A stretch of DNA of 64,000 nt from Stappia taiwanensis (GTDB taxonomy: Bacteria; Pseudomonadota; Alphaproteobacteria; Rhizobiales; Stappiaceae), in the NCBI RefSeq assembly GCF_014635285.1, contig NZ_BMCR01000001.1:744001-808000 (forward strand), in the 5' to 3' direction. Under the pieces are notes generated by a model, which did no database searches, was not told where the DNA came from, and saw nothing but the letters and a program-made list of their open reading frames with translations. The position numbers were made by a program, and so were the translations under genes. The stretch's first letter is position 1. Each line of letters starts with the position of its first letter. Positions 39,968 to 49,547 of this stretch are shown here, one piece after another.

Positions 39968-40629
39968 CGCCGGATCTCCGGCGCCCCGGGCCGGGGCACC
40001 CGCACCACGCCCTGGTCGAGGCCTGCCCGAAAGAACAGCGGCGCCCCGCCCCGGCCATGGTCGATGTCCCACAGCATGAAACCGAGATCGCGGCTTTCGC
40101 CAATGGCCTCCGGCACCGACGCGCCCGGCTCGACCAGTTCGAACCTTGCCGGAAACTCCCGCGTGCCGAGGCAGGGCTGGTGAAAGCACTGCCCCTTGCG
40201 GGCGCGGCGGTTGAAGATATCGAGATGCTTGCCCTCGCTGTCCTCCGCGCCCGCCCGCTCGGTCAGGGTGAAATGCGCGCTGATCACATAGTCCACATCG
40301 CGCAACACGGTCGCCGCCCGCTGCTGCCGGTTGTCATCGGCCACCAGCACCAGATCGCCGACCCGGCCGGATTTCATCGCCGAGCGGACCTTGGCGGCGG
40401 GCGCCTTGGCGCCAACCTCGTTGCGCCGGATCGACTGGAAGCGGATGGGCTCCAGCACCCGGATTTCGTCAATGACCCAGCGGATCGCCGGTTTCCAGTG
40501 AATGGCTTCCAGAATGCCCCGCGCCGCCGAGGGCGTCATGACATCATAGGAAACCCGCTCCACCTTCATCTCCGGGCGGGTAAAACAGGCGAAATCGCCC
40601 GAAACACGCAACTGGATGCCGTAGGGCAT
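39964..40629 (-). CDS. cas5c: Cas5c (Cas5d), crRNA-processing endonuclease
   Basis: Cas5 protein of 221 aa. In subtype I-C, which lacks Cas6, Cas5c cuts the repeat and stays bound to the 5' handle. Conserved parts: N-terminal GDFACFTRPEMKVERVSYDVMTPSAAR and the C-terminal block RRARKGQCFHQPCLGTREF. The ATG has GTGGAGG immediately upstream; an in-frame start 36 bases earlier is less likely. About 130 bp separate it from cas3. Confidence 0.92.
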   Translation of the reverse strand: MPYGIQLRVSGDFACFTRPEMKVERVSYDVMTPSAARGILEAIHWKPAIRWVIDEIRVLEPIRFQSIRRNEVGAKAPAAKVRSAMKSGRVGDLVLVADDNRQQRAATVLRDVDYVISAHFTLTERAGAEDSEGKHLDIFNRRARKGQCFHQPCLGTREFPARFELVEPGASVPEAIGESRDLGFMLWDIDHGRGGAPLFFRAGLDQGVVRVPRPGAPEIRR

Positions 40630-40760
40630 ACCCCCTCCACTTGTTTCCTGCCGGCTCCGCATCACCGGCTCCGATCACAATCCTTCGCGAGCGCTTCACG
40701 CTCCATCAGCCGCAATGCCGCCCGGGGCCTATTCCCTTCAGCTTGCGGCCCTTTTCACGG

Positions 40761-43010
40761 TCACAAGATCCCGTTCTCGACCCCCAGTTCCCCGGCCTGC
40801 TCCCAGGCAAGGCCGGTTTCCATGGTGTAGAGGCGATCGCTCTCCAGCACCGCGAACTGATCGCCGAAGCCCTCGACAAAACAGGCATGACCATTGTCCA
40901 GCAGTTCCTTCCGCTGCTGCGGCGGCACCTGCACCACATGAGGCTGCAGCTTGCGAGCGGCGGCAGCCGGAGACAGCCCTTTCGCCAGCGCCGCAAGGAC
41001 AGACTGGGCCGCCTTGTCGTGCCGAATGATCACCGCCGCCATGCCGCTTTCGATCATGCGGAACTTCTCCGCCGCCGAGCGGTAGGAAAAGTCGAGGGTT
41101 CCCCGGCTCACACCGAAGGCCTTGGTGAGGATTTCCTCTCTGTCGAGGCCGGGCCCCTTCTGCCAGTAGACCTCCTCGAAATAGCGCTGGATCGCCGCTG
41201 GATCGTCGAGCGTCTTGCCGCTGGCGAGCACCCGTCCGGTGGCGGCGGCAAAGCCAGCAATCTCGCGCGGAGGCTTCATCTCAGCCGGGCGGAACACCGT
41301 CACCACGCTGTCTTCCACCGGCCGCCGCCCTTCCCGGTTGCAGCGTCCGGCCGCCTGCATGATCTGATCGAGCCCCGCCTCGGCCCGCCACACCCGGGGA
41401 AAATCCAGATCGACACCGGCTTCCACCAGCGACGTGGCGATCACCCGGCAGGGCTGGGGCCGGTCGGAAACAAGCCGGCCGCGAATATCCGCCAGGATCC
41501 GCCGCCGGTCCGCCGCCGTCTGCCGGGTGGTGAGATGCACCACCCCCTCAAGCCCGGCGGCCACCGCCTCCCGATAAAGCATCAGCGCATGGGCGCGGCT
41601 GTTGACGATCACCAGCCCCTGAGAGACCTCGCCGAGCGCGCCGACCAGATCGGTATCGGTCATCTCCTCCGGCACCACCTCCAGCCGCACCCGCTTCAGC
41701 CTGGCGTGCAGGTCCGCCGGATCGGGCGCCAGTTCACGCGCCAGATCGAGCGCCAGCCCACCGGCAAAGCGCGGCGCGGCCAGCGCCGGCTGGGTCGCGG
41801 TGCACAAGACGATGGTCGCGCCGTAGTTGCGCGCCAGCTCATCGAGCGCGGCGACACAAGGGCGCAGCACATGCAGCGGAATGGTCTGTGCCTCATCGAG
41901 AATGATGACGCTCCGCGCCAGATTGTGCAGCTTGCGACAGCGCGAGGTGCGCGCGGCAAAAAGGCTTTCGAACAGCTGCACATTGGTGGTCAGAACGAGG
42001 GGCGCCGCCCAGTTCTCCATTGCCAGCCGCAGCTTGTCCCGCCCCCAGCGCTGCTCATCGCGGGACGGCACCTCCTCCTCGATCGCCGAATGGTGCTCCA
42101 GGATCACCTCATCGCCCAACACCTCGCGGAACACCGCCGCCGTCTGGTCGATCACCGAGGTGAAGGGAATGGCGTAGACGATCCGCTCCAGCCCGTGCCG
42201 GCGGGCGTGATCGAGCGCAAAGCCGAGCGAGGCCAGCGTCTTGCCGCCGCCGGTCGGCACGTTGAGCGTGAACAGGCCCGGCGAAAGCTCTGCCTGCGCC
42301 CGCGCATGGGCGAGGATATCGGCCCTGAGCCGATTGACCGGCGAGGTCGGCGCGCCAGCCTGCTTGGCCGCCATGAACCCGTCGAAGCGGGCGATCAGGC
42401 CACCGAGTTCATCCTCCAGCCGGGGCCAGGACCGGTCGACCTCAACCCCGTCGACGGATGCGTAGAACGCTTCGGTATCGAGGAAATCCGCATCGACCAG
42501 ACAGGAGAACAGCATCCGCCCGAGGAAGGCGAGTTGAAAGGCGCTCCGCTCCTTGTCCCGGCTCCAGTCAAAGCCCGCCGGCACCAGCGGCCCGTCACCC
42601 GGGGATATCTCCTGGCGCCAGATCTCGTCCAGCGGCTCGGTTCTCTTGTCCAGCCGGCTGCGCAAGCCGCCACTTGCCCCGAGCCAGTCCGCCAGCCCGG
42701 CGTGATGCCCGGCGATAACGAAGCTCAAGAGATCGGCCATCAGCCGGTCCATCTTCTGAAACGGCAATCCCCGCACGCACTGCGCCCCGGCGGTGGAGTG
42801 ATCGACGCTCCCGCCCCACCCTTCCAGGTAGGCCTGAAACGCGGCGGAGTATTTGCCAAGGTCATGCAACAGCCCGGCCAGCTCGGCCGCGTGCCCGCCG
42901 CCGAAGGACGCGGCGAAGGCTCGTGCCAGAGCGGCGACGGCGGTCAGATGATCGGAAAGCGGCTGCCAGTTTTGCCGGTCTGGATCCGGCGTGGAATGGG
43001 CGAATTGCAC
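40761..43010 (-). CDS. cas3: Cas3 helicase-nuclease, type I-C
   Basis: About 749 aa. N-terminal HD nuclease (AHSTPDPDRQNWQPLSDH start; HD pair in LLHDLGK at about 49-50; VDHSTAG), then SF2 helicase with Walker A PTGGGKT and motif II DEAQ, and motif VI QAAGRCNREGR. It unwinds and degrades target DNA recruited by the effector. A GTG at 43010 giving QFAHST is preferred because it matches the family start; another GTG lies 57 bp upstream. First gene of cas3-5c-8c-7. Confidence 0.93.
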   Translation of the reverse strand: MQFAHSTPDPDRQNWQPLSDHLTAVAALARAFAASFGGGHAAELAGLLHDLGKYSAAFQAYLEGWGGSVDHSTAGAQCVRGLPFQKMDRLMADLLSFVIAGHHAGLADWLGASGGLRSRLDKRTEPLDEIWRQEISPGDGPLVPAGFDWSRDKERSAFQLAFLGRMLFSCLVDADFLDTEAFYASVDGVEVDRSWPRLEDELGGLIARFDGFMAAKQAGAPTSPVNRLRADILAHARAQAELSPGLFTLNVPTGGGKTLASLGFALDHARRHGLERIVYAIPFTSVIDQTAAVFREVLGDEVILEHHSAIEEEVPSRDEQRWGRDKLRLAMENWAAPLVLTTNVQLFESLFAARTSRCRKLHNLARSVIILDEAQTIPLHVLRPCVAALDELARNYGATIVLCTATQPALAAPRFAGGLALDLARELAPDPADLHARLKRVRLEVVPEEMTDTDLVGALGEVSQGLVIVNSRAHALMLYREAVAAGLEGVVHLTTRQTAADRRRILADIRGRLVSDRPQPCRVIATSLVEAGVDLDFPRVWRAEAGLDQIMQAAGRCNREGRRPVEDSVVTVFRPAEMKPPREIAGFAAATGRVLASGKTLDDPAAIQRYFEEVYWQKGPGLDREEILTKAFGVSRGTLDFSYRSAAEKFRMIESGMAAVIIRHDKAAQSVLAALAKGLSPAAAARKLQPHVVQVPPQQRKELLDNGHACFVEGFGDQFAVLESDRLYTMETGLAWEQAGELGVENGIL

Positions 43011-43155
43011 GCGCTGAAAAACCTCAAGAAAAGCACAAAAAGACGAAAAAGAGTGCCGGAGTTGCACGAGAAATTGTCGATATTCGCAAGCCTAGCGCGA
43101 GTCTCCGAACGCACGCAAGCATCCGCACTCCGCCCGCGAAAAATCGCGGGGCCGG

Positions 43156-44088
43156 TCAGTCGATCCAGACCATCTCCGGATTGGCGCTGGCGCAATAGTC
43201 GGCGGTGCAGCGCTTGGCCTGACGCACGATTTGGCGGATGAACTCCTGGCGCAGGCTCGCCTGATAGGAGGCAATGATCGGCATCGGCGGAAAGCGCTTG
43301 GTCACCCGGATAGGATGCAACAGGCCCATCTGCAATTCACGTGCGATGGTCACCGTCGGCACCGCGCCGACGCCGAAGCCGTCGATCAGAAGGTTGATGA
43401 TGGCGAACAGCGAATTGCAGCTCGTCAGCTTCGAGGCGAGCGCCTGCTCGTCGTGAAAATAGGGCGCAACCATCTGATATGGCGGCGAATTCTTCGGGAA
43501 GGAGATGATCGGCAGATCCGCCAGCGCCGCCACCGAATAGACCCGTTCCGGGTCGATCAGCTTGGGCGAACCGGCCCAGCTCATCTGGAAGACGCAGGCC
43601 GTGTAGCTGCGAAATCCCTCATCGAGCACCGGATGCAGGCAGAAGACCAGGTCGAACTCGCCCTTGCGCATCCCGGCCACCAGCGGCTTGGTGCCATCGA
43701 CGGTCAGTTCGATTTTCAGCCCCGGAAACTCCCGGTGCAGCGCCTCGATCAGCTGCGGCATCCAGGTGGAGGAAACCGAGTCGATCGCCCCGATCCGCAA
43801 GGGTTCATGGCTGTTGTGATCGGCGCCGGACAAGGAGTCCTTGAGAGAATCCATCCCCGCCAGCACGGATTCGAAATGCTGGAGAACGTTCTCCCCGTCG
43901 GAGGTCAGCGCGAAGCGCCCCTCGCCGCGGATCACCAGCTTGCAGCCCAGCTCGCGCTCGATCGAGGCCAACCGGCTGGAAATCGCCGGCTGGGTCGTGT
44001 TGAGCTCCTCCGCCGTCCGCCCGAAATGGCGGTTCCGGGCGAGCGCGACATAGGTTTTCATGTCCAGCAGGCGCATCAGGAGATCCAT
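43156..44088 (-). CDS. LysR-family transcriptional regulator
   Basis: LTTR of about 310 aa: N-terminal HTH (HFGRTAEELNTTQPAISSRLASIERELG) and effector-binding domain (about 95-300). It is the last gene, after a 90-bp gap, of the minus-strand amine-uptake operon, so it probably regulates that operon or the dehydrogenase. Two in-frame ATGs 15 bp apart are possible starts. Ligand unknown. Confidence 0.88.
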   Translation of the reverse strand: MDLLMRLLDMKTYVALARNRHFGRTAEELNTTQPAISSRLASIERELGCKLVIRGEGRFALTSDGENVLQHFESVLAGMDSLKDSLSGADHNSHEPLRIGAIDSVSSTWMPQLIEALHREFPGLKIELTVDGTKPLVAGMRKGEFDLVFCLHPVLDEGFRSYTACVFQMSWAGSPKLIDPERVYSVAALADLPIISFPKNSPPYQMVAPYFHDEQALASKLTSCNSLFAIINLLIDGFGVGAVPTVTIARELQMGLLHPIRVTKRFPPMPIIASYQASLRQEFIRQIVRQAKRCTADYCASANPEMVWID

Positions 44089-44178
44089 GGCAGTTGCCCG
44101 CATTCCCTAGCAGATCGCACCGGCTGGCCCCAGGCTTTTCGTGAAGGGCCGGCCCGAAAACCGGGCCGGCAGCCGCCG

Positions 44179-45612
44179 TCAGGAGGCGATCATCACATGG
44201 CGGGCCTGGGTGTACTCCAGCAGGGATTGCATAGACAGATCAGAGCCGTAGCCGGAGTTCTTCATGCCGCCATGCGGCATTTCGGTGGCAAAGACGCCAT
44301 GGGTGTTGACCCAGGTGACGCCATATTCCAGCGCATTGGCCACCCGCATCGCCGCCGAGGCATCCCGCGACCAGACCGAGGAGGCGAGCCCGTATTCGGA
44401 CGCATTGGCGAAGGCGGTCGCCTCCTCCGGCGTGTCGAACGGGGTCAGCGTCACCACCGGCCCGAAGATCTCCTTCTGCACGATCTCGCTTTGCAGATCG
44501 GCGCGCACCAGCGTCGGCTGGTAGAAGAACCCGGCGCCATCAGGCTGGGCACCGCCGGCGACGATCTCCGCCCCATCCGCACGCGCGCGGTCAACGAAGC
44601 CGGCGACCCGGGCCTGCTGACTGGCGCTGATCAGCGGACCGAACTCGACATCATCGCGCTCCGGCTCGCCATAGACGAGGCTTTCGACCATGTCGCCGAG
44701 ACGGCGGGTCAGGGTCTCGGCGATGCTCCGCTCGGCGAACACCCGGCACGCGGCGGTGCAGTCCTGCCCGGCGTTGTAGAAGCTGGCCTCGCGCAGGGTT
44801 TCCACCACCGCATCGAGATCGGCATCCTTCAGCACGATCACCGGCGCCTTGCCGCCCAGCTCCAGATGGGTGCGCTTGATGTGCTCGCCCGCCGCCGCCT
44901 TGAGAATGGCCCGGCCGGTGCGCACATCGCCGGTGAGCGAAATCATCCGCACCAAGGGATGGGAGATCAGCGGCTGGCCCACATCCGGCCCGTTGCCGCA
45001 CACCACGTTGACCACACCGCGCGGCAGCACCGTGTCGAGGATCTTGGCGAAGGCCAGAAGGCTGAGCGGCGTGTTCTCCGAAGGCTTGATCACCACGGTG
45101 TTGCCGGCCGCCAGCGCCGGCGCCAGCTTCCACGCGGCCATCAGCAGCGGATAGTTCCACGGCGCAATCGAGGCGATCACCCCGAGCGGATCGCGGCGCA
45201 GCATCGAGGTCATACGGTCGGAGCGATAGCCGTTCGCGGCGACGCCGGGAATGTTGCGCACAGCGGTCGCGAAATAGCGGAAGACGTCGGCGACATTGGC
45301 AAGCTCGCCAGCAACGACGAACCGCAAGGGCTTGCCCGCATTGAGCGATTCCACCCGCGCCAGCGCATCCGCATTGGCCTCGACCGCATCGGCGATGGCC
45401 CACAGCATCCGGCTGCGCTCCTTCGGCGTCGTCCGCCGCCACTCGGCAAAGGCCTCATGGGCGGTGCGCACCGCAAGGTCCACCTGCTCGGCGCTGGCCG
45501 ACGGCACCTCAGCCAGCACCGTGCCGCGTGCCGGATCGTGCGCCGGCTCCGACGGGCCTTCGCCCGCGACAAAGGCTCCGCCGATGAACAGACGGGTCTC
45601 AAACTCGCTCAT
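44179..45612 (-). CDS. Aldehyde dehydrogenase, aminobutyraldehyde/betaine-aldehyde type
   Basis: NAD(P)-dependent ALDH of 477 aa: APWNYPLLMAAWKLAPALAAGN, catalytic Glu in LELGGK (about 250), catalytic Cys in AGQDCTAACR (about 284), ending EMPHGGMKNSGYG. Closest by motif to PatD (4-aminobutyraldehyde dehydrogenase) and betaine-aldehyde dehydrogenases. Presence behind a polyamine-family transporter suggests oxidation of an aminoaldehyde from imported amine. No transaminase or oxidase producing that aldehyde is in the window. Confidence 0.88.
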   Translation of the reverse strand: MSEFETRLFIGGAFVAGEGPSEPAHDPARGTVLAEVPSASAEQVDLAVRTAHEAFAEWRRTTPKERSRMLWAIADAVEANADALARVESLNAGKPLRFVVAGELANVADVFRYFATAVRNIPGVAANGYRSDRMTSMLRRDPLGVIASIAPWNYPLLMAAWKLAPALAAGNTVVIKPSENTPLSLLAFAKILDTVLPRGVVNVVCGNGPDVGQPLISHPLVRMISLTGDVRTGRAILKAAAGEHIKRTHLELGGKAPVIVLKDADLDAVVETLREASFYNAGQDCTAACRVFAERSIAETLTRRLGDMVESLVYGEPERDDVEFGPLISASQQARVAGFVDRARADGAEIVAGGAQPDGAGFFYQPTLVRADLQSEIVQKEIFGPVVTLTPFDTPEEATAFANASEYGLASSVWSRDASAAMRVANALEYGVTWVNTHGVFATEMPHGGMKNSGYGSDLSMQSLLEYTQARHVMIAS

Positions 45613-45681
45613 AATCCATGTCTCCGTTCAATGTCAGCAGCCTGCCCGCCCCGGTCAGCGCCGGGCGGCGACAGGCGAAAA

Positions 45682-46731
45682 TCACGACTGCGGCAGCGCC
45701 CGGATCCGGGCCGGGTCGACCGTGAGGCCAACGCGGCTGCCATCCTCAAAGACGGTCTCGGTGCCGGCGAGCACGCGGATCTCGGTCCCGGCGACATGCA
45801 CCACATAGCGGTTGCGCGCGCCCAGATAGATGCGGGTGCCGATCTCGCCGACGATCTGCCCCTCGCCTTCCGGACACAGGATGACGTCCTCCTGGCGCAG
45901 GGCGAGCGTCGCCGCGCCGCGCCGGCTCTCGTCGGAGGAAAGCGGCAGCGACTGGCCGTCCTCCAGCCGCGCGGACAGCGTATCGCCGGTCTCCGAAATC
46001 ACCGCCGGCAGCAGATTGGCCGCGCCGAGGAAGTTGGAGACATAGCCGCTCGCCGGGTTGGTGTAGATCTCGCTGGGCGCGCCCTGCTGCTCCACATTGC
46101 CGCCATTGAGCAAGACGATACGGTCGGACAGGCTCAGCGCCTCTTCCTGATCGTGGGTGACGAAGATCGTCGTCAGGCCAAGCCGTTTGTGGATCTCGAT
46201 CAGCTCCACCTGCATGTCCTCGCGCAGCCGTGCGTCGAGGTTGGACAGCGGCTCGTCGAGAAGCAGCACGCTCGGCCGGGAGACAATGGCCCGCGCCAGC
46301 GCCACGCGCTGCTGCTGGCCGCCGGAAAGCTGGGTCGGCTTGCGGTCGGCGAGATGCCCGAGCTGCACCGTCTCCAGCGCGTCGCGCACCTTCTCGGCCT
46401 GCTCCTCGCGGCTGCCGATGCGGCGCATGCGCAAGGGGAAGCGAACGTTTTCGGACACCGACAGATGGGGCAAGAGCGCGTAGGACTGGAACATCATCGC
46501 GATGTCGCGCTTTTCCGGCGGCAGCGCGGTGACGTCGCGCCCGGCCAGTTCCACCGTGCCGCTGGTCACCCCTTCGAGGCCGGCGACGATGCGCAGCAAG
46601 GTGGTCTTGCCGCAGCCCGAGGCGCCAAGCAGGCTGATGAACTCGCCGGACGGAATGTCGAGGGTGATGCCATGCAGCACCTCGACCTTGCCGAAAGCCT
46701 TCTTGATCTGTGTGAGACGGACATCAGCCAT
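45682..46731 (-). CDS. ABC transporter ATPase, spermidine/putrescine (PotA) family
   Basis: ABC ATPase of 349 aa: Walker A GASGCGKTT, signature LSGGQQQRVALARAI, Walker B LLLDEPLSNLD, and a C-terminal TOBE domain (about 270-349). Belongs to the PotA/CysA class importing polyamines, opines, iron or related solutes. It starts 3 bp after the permease gene. Exact substrate unknown. Confidence 0.92.
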   Translation of the reverse strand: MADVRLTQIKKAFGKVEVLHGITLDIPSGEFISLLGASGCGKTTLLRIVAGLEGVTSGTVELAGRDVTALPPEKRDIAMMFQSYALLPHLSVSENVRFPLRMRRIGSREEQAEKVRDALETVQLGHLADRKPTQLSGGQQQRVALARAIVSRPSVLLLDEPLSNLDARLREDMQVELIEIHKRLGLTTIFVTHDQEEALSLSDRIVLLNGGNVEQQGAPSEIYTNPASGYVSNFLGAANLLPAVISETGDTLSARLEDGQSLPLSSDESRRGAATLALRQEDVILCPEGEGQIVGEIGTRIYLGARNRYVVHVAGTEIRVLAGTETVFEDGSRVGLTVDPARIRALPQS

Positions 46732-46734
46732 GGG

Positions 46735-47538
46735 TTAGGAACTCGCGAATTTCTGCACGCCGAGCAGGCGGTCGATGATCAGGATCAGGGCGATGGTCAG
46801 ACCAATCATGATGGTCGAGACGGCGGCGACCGACGGGTCGGGACTGAACTCAAGCTGGCCATAGATCTGGACCGGCAGGGTGGTCAGCCCGGGCTTGCGC
46901 AGGAAGAGAGCCAGCACCGCCTCATCGAAGGAGATGTTGAAGGCGAAGAACGCCCCGGCCACCAGGCCCGGCCGGCACTGGGGCACCACCACCAGCCACA
47001 GCCGCTGCAGCCGGTTGGCGCCCATAGTCTGCGCCGCTTCCTCAAGAAACGGATTGGATTCGGACAGTACCGCCAGCGTGGTGCGCACCACATAGGGAAT
47101 GGTGATGACCGTATGGCTGAGCCAAAGGGTGACGATGGAGACCGGCCCGAACACCGCGCTCCACAGCATCAGCATGCCGATGGCATAGATGATGGTCGGC
47201 AGCACCAGCGGCGACAGGAAGAAGGTGGCCAGCGATCCGGAGAACGGCAGCTTGCGCCGATGGATCGCAATGGCCGCCGCCCCGCCGACCAGCGTCGCGG
47301 TGAGCGTGACCAGGATCGCCACCCGCAAGCTGATCCAGGCGGCGCTGACATAGCTGTCCGAGGACAGGACCTGCTCATACCAGCGCAGCGACAGGCTCGA
47401 CGGCGGAAAGGCGATAAACTGGCTTTCGGAGAGCGAGACGCCCACCACCACCACCAGCGGGGCCAGAAGGAAGATCGCGGTCAGCACCACGAAGATCACC
47501 ACGGCAATGCGCAGCGGGGTCGAAATGGCCTTAACCAT
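46735..47538 (-). CDS. ABC transporter permease, PotC-like
   Basis: Six-helix permease of 267 aa with the EAA loop EEAAQTMGANRLQRLWLVVVP that contacts the ATPase. Its ATG overlaps the preceding permease by 8 bp, so the two subunits are translated together. Confidence 0.92.
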   Translation of the reverse strand: MVKAISTPLRIAVVIFVVLTAIFLLAPLVVVVGVSLSESQFIAFPPSSLSLRWYEQVLSSDSYVSAAWISLRVAILVTLTATLVGGAAAIAIHRRKLPFSGSLATFFLSPLVLPTIIYAIGMLMLWSAVFGPVSIVTLWLSHTVITIPYVVRTTLAVLSESNPFLEEAAQTMGANRLQRLWLVVVPQCRPGLVAGAFFAFNISFDEAVLALFLRKPGLTTLPVQIYGQLEFSPDPSVAAVSTIMIGLTIALILIIDRLLGVQKFASS

Positions 47539-48355
47539 TGGAGCGTCCTCCGGCCAGACGTGCATAGGGCACGAGAATGAGCAGGATGCCGGCGAACAGG
47601 ATGACGGCCTGCGCCGCGGCGAAGGGCCAGTCCAGCGTCTGGGTCACCGACCGGTAGATCGAGGCGGCCAGAACCTGGATGCGCGACCCGCCAAGCAGGT
47701 TGGGCGTCACGAAGGAACTGGCGGACAGGGTGAAGACCAAGAGCGACCCGGCGACGATCCCCGGCACGGCCAGCGGAAACACCACGGTGCGCAGGGTCTG
47801 CATGAAGGTGCAGCCCATGGTGCGCGCGGCTTCCTCAAGGCGCCGGTCGATGCGGGTCACCACACCCAGGATCGACAAGGTCATGAACGGCAACAGCACC
47901 TGCACCATGCCGATGACGATGGCCAACTCGGTCTGCATGATCGAGAAATTGCGCTCGGCAAGGCCAAGGTCACGCAACACCTGCGGCACCAGCCCGGAGC
48001 GGCTGAGAAGCACCATCCAGCCGAAGGTGCGCACCACCACGCTGGTCATCAAGGGCAGGATGACGAGAACGATCAGCCAGAGCCGCAGGCGCGGGCCGAC
48101 CCGCGCCATGATATAGGCAAGCGGAAAGCCGACCGCCGCGCAGATCACGGTGATGATCAGCGACAGACGCACGGTCCGCCAGAGCACGTTGAGATAGTAA
48201 GGGTCGCCCAGAAAGCGAGTGAAATGGTCCAGCGTCGGCCCATTCTCCCCGGACACCGACAGCACCAGCATCTGGGTGATCGGCACGAAAAAGGCCAGGG
48301 CGAGCAACAATAGGCCTGGTAAGACCAGCAGCGTATTTTCCGCGCGATCGCTCAT
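47531..48355 (-). CDS. ABC transporter permease, PotB-like
   Basis: Six-helix permease of 274 aa with EAA loop EEAARTMGCTFMQTLRTVVFP. AAGGAG lies upstream of the chosen ATG; an ATG ten codons earlier, immediately beside the terminator, is less likely. It follows the binding-protein gene across a strong terminator. Confidence 0.9.
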   Translation of the reverse strand: MSDRAENTLLVLPGLLLLALAFFVPITQMLVLSVSGENGPTLDHFTRFLGDPYYLNVLWRTVRLSLIITVICAAVGFPLAYIMARVGPRLRLWLIVLVILPLMTSVVVRTFGWMVLLSRSGLVPQVLRDLGLAERNFSIMQTELAIVIGMVQVLLPFMTLSILGVVTRIDRRLEEAARTMGCTFMQTLRTVVFPLAVPGIVAGSLLVFTLSASSFVTPNLLGGSRIQVLAASIYRSVTQTLDWPFAAAQAVILFAGILLILVPYARLAGGRSNG

Positions 48356-48388
48356 CGGGGTCCCGTACTCCTTGCTCGGTCTCATTTA

Positions 48389-48425
48389 AAAAACCACCGC
48401 GCGGCCCGAGCGGCCGCGCGGTGGC
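48389..48425 (-). terminator. Strong intra-operon terminator after the binding protein gene
   Basis: A perfect 13-bp stem CCACCGCGCGGCC / GGCCGCGCGGTGG (48395-48407 with 48413-48425) with 5-nt loop, followed on the minus strand by six Ts. It would let the binding protein be made in excess of the permeases. Confidence 0.92.
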
Positions 48426-48439
48426 AGGTTGGGTATCGA

Positions 48440-49477
48440 TCAGCGCGCGATGGTGCGGTTCCAGGCGTCGACCCACTCGGAGCGCTTGGCCTCGATGACG
48501 GTCGGGTCGAAGCGGATCAGACCGGCAACGGCCTCCTCGCCATAGGCGACGTCGGCGGCGACCTCACCGTCCAGCACCACCTTGGCGTTGGTCGGCGAAT
48601 AGCGCAGCTGCTCGGCGAAGCAGGCCTGGGCCTTGGCCGAGATCGACATGTCGATGAACTTCAGCGCCAGCTCCTGATTGTCGCGGCCCGCGACCAGATT
48701 GGCGGTAATGAAGCTCGCCGGCGTGCCTTCCTTGCCCTGGACGAACGCCGCCGGCAGACCGGCCTTGCGCAGGGTGTAGGCATAGTCGGAGGCGTAAGGC
48801 GCGACCCATGCGTCGTTCTGGGCGAACTCCTGCTGGATCTCCGGCGAGGTCGACACCACGATGGCACCGTTGTCCAGAAGCTCGGTGACCGCGTCGAGAC
48901 CCGGCTGGATGTTGTCCAGGCTGCCGCCCTTCACCTTGTTGAGCATCAGGAAGCCGAGCATGCCGTAGCCGTTGGAGATGTCGGTCAGCACGATGTGATC
49001 GGCATAGGCCTTGTCGAGCAGGTCGGACCAGGAGGCGGGCTCCTTCGGCACCGTCACGCTGTTGTAGACGAGCCCAATCGCCGCGATCGAGTAGGCCGGG
49101 CCTTCGCCGGCGGCAAGGTTTGCCTTGGCGAAGTCGTAAAGGTCGGCCGCATTCGACAGGCTGGCCGGGTCGATGGGGGACAGCAGCCCTTCTTTCGCGC
49201 CAACGATTTCCTGGCCGCCGGAGAAGTGGATGACGTCGAACTGGGGCGCTTCGGCCTGGGCCCGCAACTGGGCGAAGGCGTCCGCCGAATAGGCGGTGAC
49301 AACCTGAACTTTGGCGCCGGTGGCCTCCTCGAACGGGGTGATCACGCAGGCCCGGTGCGCTTTTTCATACGCGCCGCCAAAGGAATTGATGGTGATGGTC
49401 TCACCCGCCGCGAAGGCGGTGGAGGCCATCAGGGTTGCCAGGCCGGAAACGGCAATCGTCGAAATTACCTTCTTCAT
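48440..49477 (-). CDS. Periplasmic solute-binding protein, PotD family
   Basis: Binding protein of 345 aa with Sec signal (MKKVISTIAVSGLATLMASTAFA), then ITINSFGGAYEKAH, the start typical of the PotD/FbpA-like cluster D binding proteins. It delivers solute to the two permeases downstream. A GGAG ribosome site supports the trimmed ATG. Substrate is probably an amine or amino-acid derivative by context. Confidence 0.9.
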   Translation of the reverse strand: MKKVISTIAVSGLATLMASTAFAAGETITINSFGGAYEKAHRACVITPFEEATGAKVQVVTAYSADAFAQLRAQAEAPQFDVIHFSGGQEIVGAKEGLLSPIDPASLSNAADLYDFAKANLAAGEGPAYSIAAIGLVYNSVTVPKEPASWSDLLDKAYADHIVLTDISNGYGMLGFLMLNKVKGGSLDNIQPGLDAVTELLDNGAIVVSTSPEIQQEFAQNDAWVAPYASDYAYTLRKAGLPAAFVQGKEGTPASFITANLVAGRDNQELALKFIDMSISAKAQACFAEQLRYSPTNAKVVLDGEVAADVAYGEEAVAGLIRFDPTVIEAKRSEWVDAWNRTIAR

Positions 49478-49547
49478 CACAGTGCTCCTCTCCTTGATTA
49501 TCGCAGCTAACAAAGGGTGCGGCCGAAGCCCGACCGCACCCTGAAGA

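Noticed and set aside
39968-40189. Longer Cas8c N-terminus
   Set aside because: Runs through cas5c in another frame; the ATG at 39967 gives the typical Csd1 N-terminus.
43231-47580. A 1449-codon open frame on the plus strand
   Set aside because: It lies opposite a LysR gene, an aldehyde dehydrogenase, an ABC ATPase and a permease, all with clear motifs. Its composition (Arg, His, Gly, Gln rich) is typical of antisense frames in GC-rich DNA.
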